Below, piece by piece: positions 26,156 to 34,466 of a stretch of DNA of 64,000 nucleotides. Made by a program: the position numbers and the translations under genes. The DNA is taken from assembly GCA_041398565.1 (NCBI GenBank), contig JAWKUN010000004.1, forward strand, positions 62,001 through 126,000, given 5' to 3'. The notes under the pieces were generated by a model. It had not been told where the DNA came from, did no database searches, and worked only from the letters and a program-made list of their open reading frames with translations. How positions within the stretch are numbered: position 1 is the stretch's first letter; every line of letters begins with the position of its first letter. The stretch is from DATGPD01 sp041398565 (GTDB taxonomy: Bacteria > Planctomycetota > UBA1135 > UBA2386).

Positions 26156-28396
26156 TCAGCGCAGGGCCTGGGCCAGCGACTCAGGATCGGTGAGGGGACG
26201 CGCGCACACACCACCCCGACACACGTAGACCGCCGGTCGGCCGTCGACCATGACCTTGCCTTCGACGAGCGACGTCACCTGCGCCAGCGCTTGACGGTTG
26301 CCATCGTGGACGTGGACCAGCACGTGGTGGCGCGGGAACGCGCGCCGTGCCGTCGCCAACAGGGCTTCGGTGGCCGCATCCCCGGGTGGCCCGACCACGA
26401 CGAGCTCGCGCGGCTCGGCCAGGTGCCAGAGCGCCGCCAGCACCAGCGACGGGCACGCCGCCGGCATTCGTTCGAGGTAGGCGTGGTTGGTGCGCAGGGC
26501 GCGTGCGCCGATCTCGTACAGAGACGGATCACCGCGCAGGAGCCCGAGGCGCAGGAACGCCTGCGCTGCCACTGCCCCCGCTGCCGGCGTCGACGACTCG
26601 GCCATCGACTTGCTGCGGGCCACCAGCTGCTCGTGGTCGTCGGCGGTGAAGAAGAAGTTGCCGTCGTGCGCGTCGACGAAGTGCGTTCGCACCGCGGCCA
26701 GCAGGTCGCCGGCGGCGGCCAGCCAGCGCGGGTCGGCATCGGCTTCGAAGAGCGTCAGCAGGCCATCGGCGACGAAGGCGTAGTCCTCGAGGTAGCCCAT
26801 CAGCTTGGCCTGACCCTGTCGCCAGGTGCGCAGCAGGCGGCCGTCCACCAGCATCTCGCGCAGGACGAAGTCGGCGGCGCCCTGCGCGCCGCGCAGGTCC
26901 TCGACGTTGCCGAGCCGCAGGTAGGCTTCGGCGAAGGCGCTGATCGCCAGGCCGTTCCAGCTCGCCAGCACCTTGTCGTCGGTGCGCGGCGCCACACGCC
27001 GGCTGCGCACGGTGAGGAGCTCGTCGCGCGCCGCCGACAACCGCGCCGGGGCGCTGGCGACGTCGGCGCCCGCCTCGCCCGCCGCGGCGGCCACATCGCG
27101 CGCCACGAACAGCACGTTCTTGCCCTCGAAGTTGCCGGCCGCGGTGACACCGAAGCGAGCGCAGAACAGCGACGCCGCGTCGCCGAGCGCTGCCTCGATC
27201 TCGGCCTTGTCCCAGACGAAGAACTTGCCCTCTTCGCCCTCGCTGTCGGCGTCCTGCGTCGACCAGAAGCCACCCTGCGGATCGATCATCTCCCGCCGCA
27301 GGTACCGCAGCACGTCGCGCGCGATGTCGGCGTAGAACGCCTTGCCGGTGAGCGCGTGCGCCTCGAGGTACAGCGGCACCAGCTGCGCGTTGTCGTACAG
27401 CATCTTCTCGAAGTGCGGCACCAGCCACATGCGGTCGGTGCTGTAGCGGTGGAAGCCACCACCCACCTGGTCGTACATGCCGCCCTCCGCCATGCCCGTC
27501 AGCGTCTGCTCGACCATTGCCAGGAGCTGCGCGTCGCCGGTGCGGGCGTGTTGCAGCGCCAGTACGCGGAGCTCGCTGGCGTGCGGGAACTTCGGCGCGT
27601 AGTGCGGCGGCTGTCCAAAGCCACCGTGACGGTCGTCGAACCGCTCGACGCTGCTGGCGGCAACGGCGTCGGCGATGTCCCACGTCGGCTCGCCCGGCTC
27701 GAGGACGGGGGCGAGCTGCTGGCCGACCGCCTTCACCAAGCCGCCCGCGGCGCGCTCGACGTCGGCGCGACGGTCTCGCCACAGGGTCGAGACGTGCTGC
27801 AAGACACGTTCGAAGCTCGGGTGACCCCACCGATCCTCCGGCGGAAAGTACGTGCCGGCGTAGAACGGCTGCAGCTCCGGGGTCAGGAACACCGACATCG
27901 GCCAGCCGCCGTGACCGCCGGTGAACGCCACCGTCGCCGCCATGTAGATCTCGTCGAGGTCCGGTCGCTCTTCGCGGTCGACCTTGATGCTGACGAAGCC
28001 CTCGTTCATCACCTGCGCGATCGCCGCGTTCGCGAAGCTCTCGTGCTCCATCACGTGGCACCAGTGGCACGCGGCGTAGCCGATCGACAGGAAGATCGGC
28101 TTGTCTTCTCGCTTGGCGCGCTCCAGCGCTTCGGGCCCCCACGGATACCAGTCCACCGGGTTGTGGGCGTGCTGGCGTAGATAGGGCGAGGATTCGTTGG
28201 CGAGTCGGTTCACGGGCGGACGGGACGCGGACTGAGGGGTCTCGGAGGCCGGGGAGGTGGGCTTCTGGGCAGCGCAGGAAATCGTCACGAGGGCTCCCAC
28301 CAGGGCGGCCGGCCGAGCGCGTCGACGGGCTGACGCGACGCCGACGCCGCGCCGCCGGGCGGGCGCGGTTCGGGCGGCGAAGTGGGACGCGGGCAT
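26156..28396 (-). CDS. YyaL/DUF255 thioredoxin-domain lipoprotein (spermatogenesis-associated protein 20-like)
   Basis: The 746-residue protein belongs to the YyaL/SSP411 family. The N-terminal thioredoxin-like domain has the family signature NPVDWYPWGPEALERAK and the redox motif CHWC in YAACHWCHVMEHESF. The remainder is an (alpha/alpha)6 barrel of the N-acylglucosamine epimerase/cellobiose epimerase type (GGFHRYSTDRMWLVPHFEKM). An atypical export signal ends in TISC (C41), a plausible lipobox, so it may be a periplasmic lipoprotein; most relatives are cytoplasmic. The biochemical role of the family is not settled. The ATG at 28396 precedes the Arg-rich signal. It diverges from the glycosyltransferase at 28544. 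Confidence 0.88.
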   Translation of the reverse strand: MPASHFAARTAPARRRGVGVASARRRARPAALVGALVTISCAAQKPTSPASETPQSASRPPVNRLANESSPYLRQHAHNPVDWYPWGPEALERAKREDKPIFLSIGYAACHWCHVMEHESFANAAIAQVMNEGFVSIKVDREERPDLDEIYMAATVAFTGGHGGWPMSVFLTPELQPFYAGTYFPPEDRWGHPSFERVLQHVSTLWRDRRADVERAAGGLVKAVGQQLAPVLEPGEPTWDIADAVAASSVERFDDRHGGFGQPPHYAPKFPHASELRVLALQHARTGDAQLLAMVEQTLTGMAEGGMYDQVGGGFHRYSTDRMWLVPHFEKMLYDNAQLVPLYLEAHALTGKAFYADIARDVLRYLRREMIDPQGGFWSTQDADSEGEEGKFFVWDKAEIEAALGDAASLFCARFGVTAAGNFEGKNVLFVARDVAAAAGEAGADVASAPARLSAARDELLTVRSRRVAPRTDDKVLASWNGLAISAFAEAYLRLGNVEDLRGAQGAADFVLREMLVDGRLLRTWRQGQAKLMGYLEDYAFVADGLLTLFEADADPRWLAAAGDLLAAVRTHFVDAHDGNFFFTADDHEQLVARSKSMAESSTPAAGAVAAQAFLRLGLLRGDPSLYEIGARALRTNHAYLERMPAACPSLVLAALWHLAEPRELVVVGPPGDAATEALLATARRAFPRHHVLVHVHDGNRQALAQVTSLVEGKVMVDGRPAVYVCRGGVCARPLTDPESLAQALR

Positions 28397-28543
28397 GCTC
28401 GGAGCGCGGATGGATCGGCGCCGCTTCCGACTGAGCCCCAGTTGCGGGGGCCCAGTTCCGGGGGCTCGGTTGCGGGCGTCGTAGCCTACAGGTCGCACAC
28501 GCGCTCGGTCGAAACCTCCTGCGCGTCCTTGCCGCCGCCGCTC

Positions 28544-29368
28544 ATGCCTGCGACCCTGCCGCACGCCGTGACCAAGCCCGCCGAGGGTTCCGACCGCCCG
28601 ACCGCGCCGCCGACCGTCGAGTTCCTCGGCGTGAAGATCCATCGCGTGACCCTGGCCGAAGCGCTCGAGCACGCCCTCCGTTTGGCCGAGGCCCGTGGCG
28701 GCGACCTGCTGATGACGCCGAACGCGGACCACATGCTGCGCCTGCAGCGCGATCCAGACTTCCGCCGCTGCTACCAGCATGCCACCTTCGTGACCGTCGA
28801 CGGCGTCTCGGTGGTGTGGGCCTCGCGTGTGCTCGGCCAGGCGTTGCCCGAACGCGTCGCCGGCAGCGACCTGATGCCCGCCCTTTGCGAGGCCGCGGCA
28901 CGGCGTGGCCTGACCTACTTCTTCGTCGGCGGCAACCCGGGCGACGCGGAGGCAGCGGCGGCCGTGCTGGCCGAGCGGGCCGGCCGCGACGGCTGCGTCG
29001 GCGTCGACTGCCCGCCGTTCGGATTCGAGAAGGATCCGACCTACGTCGACGGCCTGGTCGAACGCATCCGCGCGTCGAACCCGCACATCGTGTGCATTGG
29101 CCTCGGCTCTCCCAAACAGGAGAGGCTCATGGTCGACCTCGAGGACAGGATCCCCGGCTTCGGCGTCATGCTCGGCGTCGGAGTGACCTTCTCCTTCGTC
29201 GCCGGCACCGTGCGACGCGCCCCCAAGGTCGTGCGCAAGCTGGCCCTCGAGTGGGCCTGGCGTCTCGCCTGCGAGCCGCGCCGCCTGTGGCGCCGCTACG
29301 TCGACAACCTGGTGTGCTTCCCTTGGCTGGTTCTGAAGGCGAAGCTGCGCGGTCGCGCGCGCGGCTGA
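28544..29368 (+). CDS. WecG/TagA/CpsF-family glycosyltransferase
   Basis: The 274-residue protein is a GT26-family enzyme that adds a sugar (often ManNAc or ManNAcA) to an undecaprenyl-linked acceptor during surface-polysaccharide synthesis. Conserved segments: LLMTPNADHMLRLQRDPDFR, FVTVDGVSVVWASRVLG, ERVAGSDLMPALCE and the hallmark GLGSPKQERLM. The C-terminus (RAPKVVRKLALEWAWRLACE) is the basic amphipathic helix region that binds the membrane. The gene is alone here, with no other polysaccharide genes on either side, so its pathway is unclear. The ATG at 28544 gives the normal family length; upstream in-frame codons lack homology. Confidence 0.92.
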   Translation: MPATLPHAVTKPAEGSDRPTAPPTVEFLGVKIHRVTLAEALEHALRLAEARGGDLLMTPNADHMLRLQRDPDFRRCYQHATFVTVDGVSVVWASRVLGQALPERVAGSDLMPALCEAAARRGLTYFFVGGNPGDAEAAAAVLAERAGRDGCVGVDCPPFGFEKDPTYVDGLVERIRASNPHIVCIGLGSPKQERLMVDLEDRIPGFGVMLGVGVTFSFVAGTVRRAPKVVRKLALEWAWRLACEPRRLWRRYVDNLVCFPWLVLKAKLRGRARG

Positions 29369-29396
29369 GGCGCTGCGCGGCGGCGCGCCTCGATCC

Positions 29397-30356
29397 TCAA
29401 CGGTCCGCCGCCGGAGCTGTCGGCTTGTGCGGCGCCGGCAGGTAGTGCACCCCGAACTCCGGACGCGAGGTGTCCAGCGCCCAGGCGGCGCGATCGCGCA
29501 GGAAGTCGATGACGTGCCGGCTGGGGATGGCGAAGTTGAGCCCCTGCAGGCCGATGAAGCCCGACGAGTTCACGCCGACGACCTCGCCACGCAGGTTGAA
29601 GAGTGGCCCGCCGGAGTTGCCCGGGTTGATGGGCGTGGTGATTTGGAAGTGGGTGAAGCCGGAGAACGTGCGGTTGTCCACGCTGACGATGCCGTTGCTC
29701 ACCGTGCGCTCGAGGCCGATCGGCGTGCCGATCGCGTACACCCGATCGCCCACCTTGACGTCGTCGCTGTCGCCGAGATAGACGGGGGTGAGGCTCACAC
29801 CTTGGGGCGGATCCATCTTCAACAGGGCGAGGTCGAGGTGTGGGTTGGTCGCGATCACCTTCACCTTGCGCACGGTCTTGAGGTCGTAGCCGTTGCGGCT
29901 CTTCAGATACAGCGTGACGTCCACCTCGGTCTCGCCATCGACCACGTGGAAGTTGGTGACGACGTAGCCGTCTTCGCTGGTGACGAACCCGGATCCCTGG
30001 CCGGCGGCGCTCTCGATCTTGACGACGCCGGCCTCGACCGCCGCGGCGCCCTCGGCGATCGAGCGCTCGGGCAGGGCCGCCTGGCGGAAGACGTCCTCGA
30101 CCGTCACCTCGGTGGCCCGAGCGGCGACGTCTTCCTGGCGCACGACGCTGGCCAAGGGGATGCGCAAGACGTCGAAGCCGAGGTCCACCCACACGGCGTC
30201 GGCCGTCGTCTTGAGCACCGGCCCGGTGACGCTGCGACCGTCGGCGAGGTGCACGCGCTGCAGCGGCGCCGGAGCGACGGCGGGCGCGGGCGCGGAGTCC
30301 GAGCCCGCGACGGCTTGGGCCGTCAGAAAACACACGGACGCGATGGCGAGCGACAT
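29397..30356 (-). CDS. HtrA-like trypsin-fold serine protease without PDZ domain
   Basis: The 319-residue protein has a signal peptide (MSLAIASVCFLTAQAVAGSD) and a small beta-rich N-domain (about 32-75, VHLADGRSVTGPVLKTT) like those in other planctomycete secreted proteins. An S1C protease domain follows with the full triad: H137 in VVTNFHVVDG, D175 in NPHLDLALLK, S248 in PGNSGGPL. There is no PDZ domain after the protease, unlike DegP/DegS. It probably acts in the periplasm in protein quality control. The ATG at 30356 lies inside a palindrome shared with the divergent gene at 30383, and a TATTCT hexamer sits 7 nt upstream. Confidence 0.93.
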   Translation of the reverse strand: MSLAIASVCFLTAQAVAGSDSAPAPAVAPAPLQRVHLADGRSVTGPVLKTTADAVWVDLGFDVLRIPLASVVRQEDVAARATEVTVEDVFRQAALPERSIAEGAAAVEAGVVKIESAAGQGSGFVTSEDGYVVTNFHVVDGETEVDVTLYLKSRNGYDLKTVRKVKVIATNPHLDLALLKMDPPQGVSLTPVYLGDSDDVKVGDRVYAIGTPIGLERTVSNGIVSVDNRTFSGFTHFQITTPINPGNSGGPLFNLRGEVVGVNSSGFIGLQGLNFAIPSRHVIDFLRDRAAWALDTSRPEFGVHYLPAPHKPTAPAADR

Positions 30357-30386
30357 CGTCGGCAGAATAGTCTCCGCCGACGATGT
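30353..30386. promoter_or_regulatory. 34-bp palindrome containing two divergent start codons and -10-like hexamers
   Basis: ACATCGTCGGC (30353-30363) and GCCGACGATGT (30376-30386) are perfect 11-bp inverted arms around a 12-bp spacer AGAATAGTCTCC. The ATG of the protease gene (30356, minus) and that of the FG-GAP gene (30383, plus) each lie in one arm with the same context, GCCGACG-ATG. On the minus strand TATTCT ends 7 nt before its ATG; on the plus strand TAGTCT ends 9 nt before its ATG. Both fit TANNNT -10 elements of leaderless genes. The palindrome could also be an operator for a dimeric regulator. Confidence 0.55.
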
Positions 30387-32614
30387 TGACAGACCGGACA
30401 GGGGCTTCGCTGCGGCACTCGACCTCTCCACGCTCGGTCCCGCCGGCCCCGCAGGCAGGCGCGGGGCGACGCAACGGCCTCTCTGTCCTCGCCGCGGTGG
30501 TCGCGGCTGCTGCCGGCGGCGGCGGAGTGGCTCGCGCGCAGGCGGCACCGGCACCGGTCGACGCCGCGCTGCGCGCGCGCTTCGGCTTCCGTGGGCCGGT
30601 GGTCGAGAAGGTCGGCGAGGGCTGCACCCTGCTGCACGTGGGTGCCCTGGCCGCGAACGACCATCGCGCCCTGGTGTGCAACGCCCACCGTGCGCGTCTC
30701 GAGGCCTGGCAGGTGCGCGGCGAACACGCCGAGAAGACCGATTGGCCCCTCGACGGCGCGCTCGGCGGCGTCGCCCTCGCCGATGTCGACGGCGACGGCC
30801 GCGCCGAGGTGCTCTCGCTCGATCTGGCCGGCCGTCTGTTCGTCCAACGCCAGGGCGGCGGCAGCGTCCGCGCCCCGCTCGAGGTGGGCAAACCCGCGTT
30901 CCCCGACAGCTTGCGCGCCGGCGACCTCGACGGCGACGGCCGACCCGACGCGCTGGTGCTGACCACCGACGGCCTGCGGGTGGTCTCGCGCCTGGCCGAC
31001 CAACCCCGCATCGGTGACGCCGCTCCGGTCGGCGCGAGCCGGCCGACCGCGTTGCATCTCTTCGACATCGACGGCGACGGCCGCCTCGACGCGATGGTCA
31101 CGGTGCGCGCCGAGCGCATGGCACTGCGTCTCAAGCTCGGCACCGGCGAGGCGTCGCACCCGTTCGCCGCGTGGCTGGTGCTCGATCCTCCCGATCTGAC
31201 CGCCGCCTTCCCTGGCAGCGGCGTCGGCGGCGCTCGCCTGGCGACGCTCGAGGCGCCGCACCGCCGGCTCGCGGAGTACGCGTTCGTAGCCGATGCGCCC
31301 GACCTTCCCGCGGCCCAGCTCACCTCCCTGGCGGGCACCGGCGCCGGCGGCCGCCCCCTGGCGCACGGCGACCTCGACGGCGACGGCGACCTCGACCTGG
31401 TGGTGGCACAGCCCGAGCGCGCCCAGCTCACGTTTCTGCTGGAGGAAGGCGACGAGTTCGCCTTGCGGACGGCGCCGACCCTGGCCGGCGTCACCTCGCT
31501 GTGCCTCGCCGATGTCGACGGCGACGGCAAGACCGACCTGGTGCTGGCCAGCCCCGACGAAGACGCGTTGGCGTGGAAGAGCGGCGCTCTGCCCCTCGAC
31601 GCCTTTCCGCAGCGCCTACCGAGCGTCGACCGGCCGGTGGCAGTGGCCCGCGACGGCGACGGACTGCTCTTCCTGGCGCGCGACGACAAGCGGCAGGCGG
31701 CGCTGTACCGGCTGACCCGTGGTGCCGAGAAGCCCACCAAGGTCGCCGACCTCGGGCGGGTCACCAGCGACCCCAGCCGCATCCTCGTGGGCCAGCTCGA
31801 CGACCGCTTCGGTGCCGACGTCGCCTTCGTCGTCCCGGGCGTCGGTCTGCGCGTGCTGTTCGCGCAGCAGGATGCCACCTTCGCCGGCTCCGACGCCGTG
31901 CCCGGGTTCACCAAGAAGCTCGACGACGGTGCGCTCACCTTGGTGTCGACCCCGAGCGGCGAGGCGCTGGTGGTGACGCGCGACAGCTTCGCCCGCACCT
32001 TCCGCTTCGATGCCGCCGGGCAGCCGGTGATCCTGCGCCAGGACGCCGGACCGCCCGGGATCGACACGCTCGGCCTCGTCGCCGATGGCCCTGCCGCGAG
32101 CGAGTCGGGCACGTCGGGCGGTGTGCGCTACGTGTTCGACCCCAAGGGCCAGCGCGTCTTCCGGCAGCGGGGCGCGGCCGCCCCCGAGGCGGTGCAGGTG
32201 CCGGCAGCCGGCGTGACCAATCTGCTGGCCCACGGCACCGGCGCGCTCCTGGTGTGCGCCGAGGGCATCGTGCGCGTCGCCTTCGACGGGGCACGCGGGC
32301 TGCGCCGTGTGCGCAGCGCCGAGCCGCCCACCGATCGGACGGCTTTCTTCGCCGGTTTCCGTGCCGACCTCGACGGCGATGGCGCCGACGAGCTGGCAGT
32401 GCTCGACGCGCACCTCAACGGCGTGCACGTCTACGTGCCCCAGGGCGCCGAACTGCGGCGTGCCCTGTCCTTCCCCATCTTCGAACGAACCGACACCGGC
32501 CGCATGAGCGCCGAGCCGCGTGCCTTCGCGACCGGCGACCTCGACGGCGACGGGCGTGTCGACATGGCGTTCCTCTGTCACGACCGTCTTCTCGTCTACC
32601 TGCAGGAGCACTGA
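30383..32614 (+). CDS. Secreted FG-GAP/VCBS-repeat protein with DxDxDG calcium-binding motifs
   Basis: The 743-residue protein has a long N-terminal export signal (hydrophobic core LSVLAAVVAAAAGGGG, cut near ARAQ). Seven repeats follow with the calcium-binding pattern D-x-D-G-D-G: ADVDGDGRAEVL, GDLDGDGRPDAL, FDIDGDGRLDAM, GDLDGDGDLDLV, ADVDGDGKTDLV, ADLDGDGADELA and GDLDGDGRVDMA. These FG-GAP/VCBS repeats build integrin-like propellers stabilised by calcium. No enzymatic domain is visible. It starts inside the palindrome shared with the divergent protease and is followed 3 bp later by the gene at 32618, so these two are co-transcribed. Function unknown; probably surface or periplasmic. Confidence 0.88.
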   Translation: MLTDRTGASLRHSTSPRSVPPAPQAGAGRRNGLSVLAAVVAAAAGGGGVARAQAAPAPVDAALRARFGFRGPVVEKVGEGCTLLHVGALAANDHRALVCNAHRARLEAWQVRGEHAEKTDWPLDGALGGVALADVDGDGRAEVLSLDLAGRLFVQRQGGGSVRAPLEVGKPAFPDSLRAGDLDGDGRPDALVLTTDGLRVVSRLADQPRIGDAAPVGASRPTALHLFDIDGDGRLDAMVTVRAERMALRLKLGTGEASHPFAAWLVLDPPDLTAAFPGSGVGGARLATLEAPHRRLAEYAFVADAPDLPAAQLTSLAGTGAGGRPLAHGDLDGDGDLDLVVAQPERAQLTFLLEEGDEFALRTAPTLAGVTSLCLADVDGDGKTDLVLASPDEDALAWKSGALPLDAFPQRLPSVDRPVAVARDGDGLLFLARDDKRQAALYRLTRGAEKPTKVADLGRVTSDPSRILVGQLDDRFGADVAFVVPGVGLRVLFAQQDATFAGSDAVPGFTKKLDDGALTLVSTPSGEALVVTRDSFARTFRFDAAGQPVILRQDAGPPGIDTLGLVADGPAASESGTSGGVRYVFDPKGQRVFRQRGAAAPEAVQVPAAGVTNLLAHGTGALLVCAEGIVRVAFDGARGLRRVRSAEPPTDRTAFFAGFRADLDGDGADELAVLDAHLNGVHVYVPQGAELRRALSFPIFERTDTGRMSAEPRAFATGDLDGDGRVDMAFLCHDRLLVYLQEH

Positions 32615-32617
32615 TCC

Positions 32618-34384
32618 ATGCGTCTCCGCCTCCTCGGCTCGTTCTTGCTCGGCAGCTCCGTCTGCGCTCAGGCTCACCTCGATCCGTCGCCCGCGGGAGC
32701 CACGTTGGTCGTGAGCTGCGACGGCCCGGCGCGGTGGGCGCAGGCGTTCGCCGAAACTCGCCTCATGGAGCTGTTGCGCGGCAAGGCCCTCGCCGAGCTG
32801 GTCGCCCCGCTCGAGCAGCAGCTCGACGAAGCCGCCGCCGAAGTCGCGAAGGACGCACCGTTCTCCGTCGACGACCTGCGCGCCAAGGTCCTCGCCTACT
32901 CCGGGCGGGTACACCTCGTCGTGCTGCTCGAGCCTTCGGCCGCCGGCGATCCCACCTACCCCGAGCCCAACGCCGCCGCCTACCTGGCGGTCGGTCCCGA
33001 CGGGCACACGGACCTGTCCGCGGCGTGCGCGGAGATCGAGCGACTCGCTCTCGACCAGCAGAGTGGCCACGTGCCGACGACTCTCGCCGGCAGCGAATGG
33101 TTGGCTGCGGCCGACGGCGACGTGCGGCTGACCCTGCCGCGCATGCTCGGCGACCAGGCCGTGATGCTGGTCTACACCGACACCAAGGAGGCGATGGTCG
33201 AGAGGCTGTTCACCCCCAAGGACGTGACGGAGTCCGGCGCGAGTCAGCCGCAGGCCCCCCTGCACGTGCGGTTCGACGGGCAGCAGATCCTCGACCTGAT
33301 CCTCGCCAACAACGAAGGGCAGACGAACGCCGCCGAGATCGCCGCCGTAATGCGCTTCGTCGTGGGCAGACTCGGCACGGCCTCGCTGACCGTGGCGCCC
33401 GCGGGAGCCTTCGTGGACCTCGGGATCGACGTCGAGCTGCCGGGCGAACGCGGAGCGATCCTCTCCATCCTGGCACCGGTGCGGGCGGAACTTCCCGGCC
33501 TCCTCGCCCTCGTGCCCCGCCAGCACGAGAACTTCTCGTGCGGCCCCCTCGAGTGCAGCGAGATCGAGCCATTCATCAAGGGAGTGCTCGGCCTCGAGCC
33601 CGACGCGCCGTTCGACTGGCAGCAGATCGAGGCCGCCGTCGAGGAGAAGGTCGGCGTGCGACTCAGCCCCGACGTACTCGCCCACCTCGGCCGAGAATTC
33701 GTTCTCCTCGGCGGTTCCCGCGAGGCGGGCGCGGACGAACCGATGGAGGCCGACGAGTTCACGGCTACCTTCGGCCGCCTCGACGGCATGTGCCTCGGCC
33801 TCGAACTCACCGACGGGGTGGCCCTCGCCCGTTCGTTGGAGACGATCCTCGAGCGGGCGGGTATGGCGCGGGTGCGCAAGACGGACAAGTACCGCGACTG
33901 CGACGTCCACCGTCTGCCGATTCCCTTGGTCGGCCAGAAGCTCCACTGGGCGGTGACCGACCGCCTCCTGCTCCTTGCCATCGGTGACCAAGGTCGCGCC
34001 CACCTGCAGGCGCTGCTGGACGGCGCCGCTGCGCAGGCACGCCGCGAGGCGCCGGCCGCGTTCCCGGCGGAGTTCAGCGAGCGCCTGGCGATGGCTGCGC
34101 CGAAAGGGAGCGCCGTGTCGTTCCAGAGCATGGCGGCGACGCTCGACACCATGGCCAGCGCCTTCGTCGTCGCCCTGGGCGAGGCCGAGGTCGGCGAAGC
34201 CGCCTTCGACCAAGAAGAACACGAGAGCGAGCCGGCGGCCGGCGGCGCGGCGCCGTTCGACCCACAGATCGTCATGGCGGCCGTCGGCAAGCTGAAGGGA
34301 CTGCTCGCCACCCATCGGCTGCAACACGTGCTCTCCGTCACCCACAACCGTCCCGACCGCCTGACGCAGCACTTCTTCTGGTAG
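32618..34384 (+). CDS. Secreted protein of unknown function (DUF3352-like)
   Basis: The 588-residue protein has a short signal peptide (MRLRLLGSFLLGSSVCAQ) and no other membrane segment. The rest is a mixed alpha/beta protein with no catalytic motif I recognise. The pattern resembles the loosely defined DUF3352-type proteins of Planctomycetes: long helical stretches (LMELLRGKALAELVAPLEQQ) alternating with strands (LLALIPR-like LLALVPRQHENF, VTDRLLLLAIG). It begins 3 bp after the FG-GAP gene, so the pair probably acts together. That assignment is tentative. Confidence 0.75.
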   Translation: MRLRLLGSFLLGSSVCAQAHLDPSPAGATLVVSCDGPARWAQAFAETRLMELLRGKALAELVAPLEQQLDEAAAEVAKDAPFSVDDLRAKVLAYSGRVHLVVLLEPSAAGDPTYPEPNAAAYLAVGPDGHTDLSAACAEIERLALDQQSGHVPTTLAGSEWLAAADGDVRLTLPRMLGDQAVMLVYTDTKEAMVERLFTPKDVTESGASQPQAPLHVRFDGQQILDLILANNEGQTNAAEIAAVMRFVVGRLGTASLTVAPAGAFVDLGIDVELPGERGAILSILAPVRAELPGLLALVPRQHENFSCGPLECSEIEPFIKGVLGLEPDAPFDWQQIEAAVEEKVGVRLSPDVLAHLGREFVLLGGSREAGADEPMEADEFTATFGRLDGMCLGLELTDGVALARSLETILERAGMARVRKTDKYRDCDVHRLPIPLVGQKLHWAVTDRLLLLAIGDQGRAHLQALLDGAAAQARREAPAAFPAEFSERLAMAAPKGSAVSFQSMAATLDTMASAFVVALGEAEVGEAAFDQEEHESEPAAGGAAPFDPQIVMAAVGKLKGLLATHRLQHVLSVTHNRPDRLTQHFFW

Positions 34385-34466
34385 ACAGCCGCCCCGGCGG
34401 CCGGCTGAGCGGGGAAGCCCACTTCGCGGTGGCCGCACCCCCGTCGATGCCGTTCACTGGCAGCGC

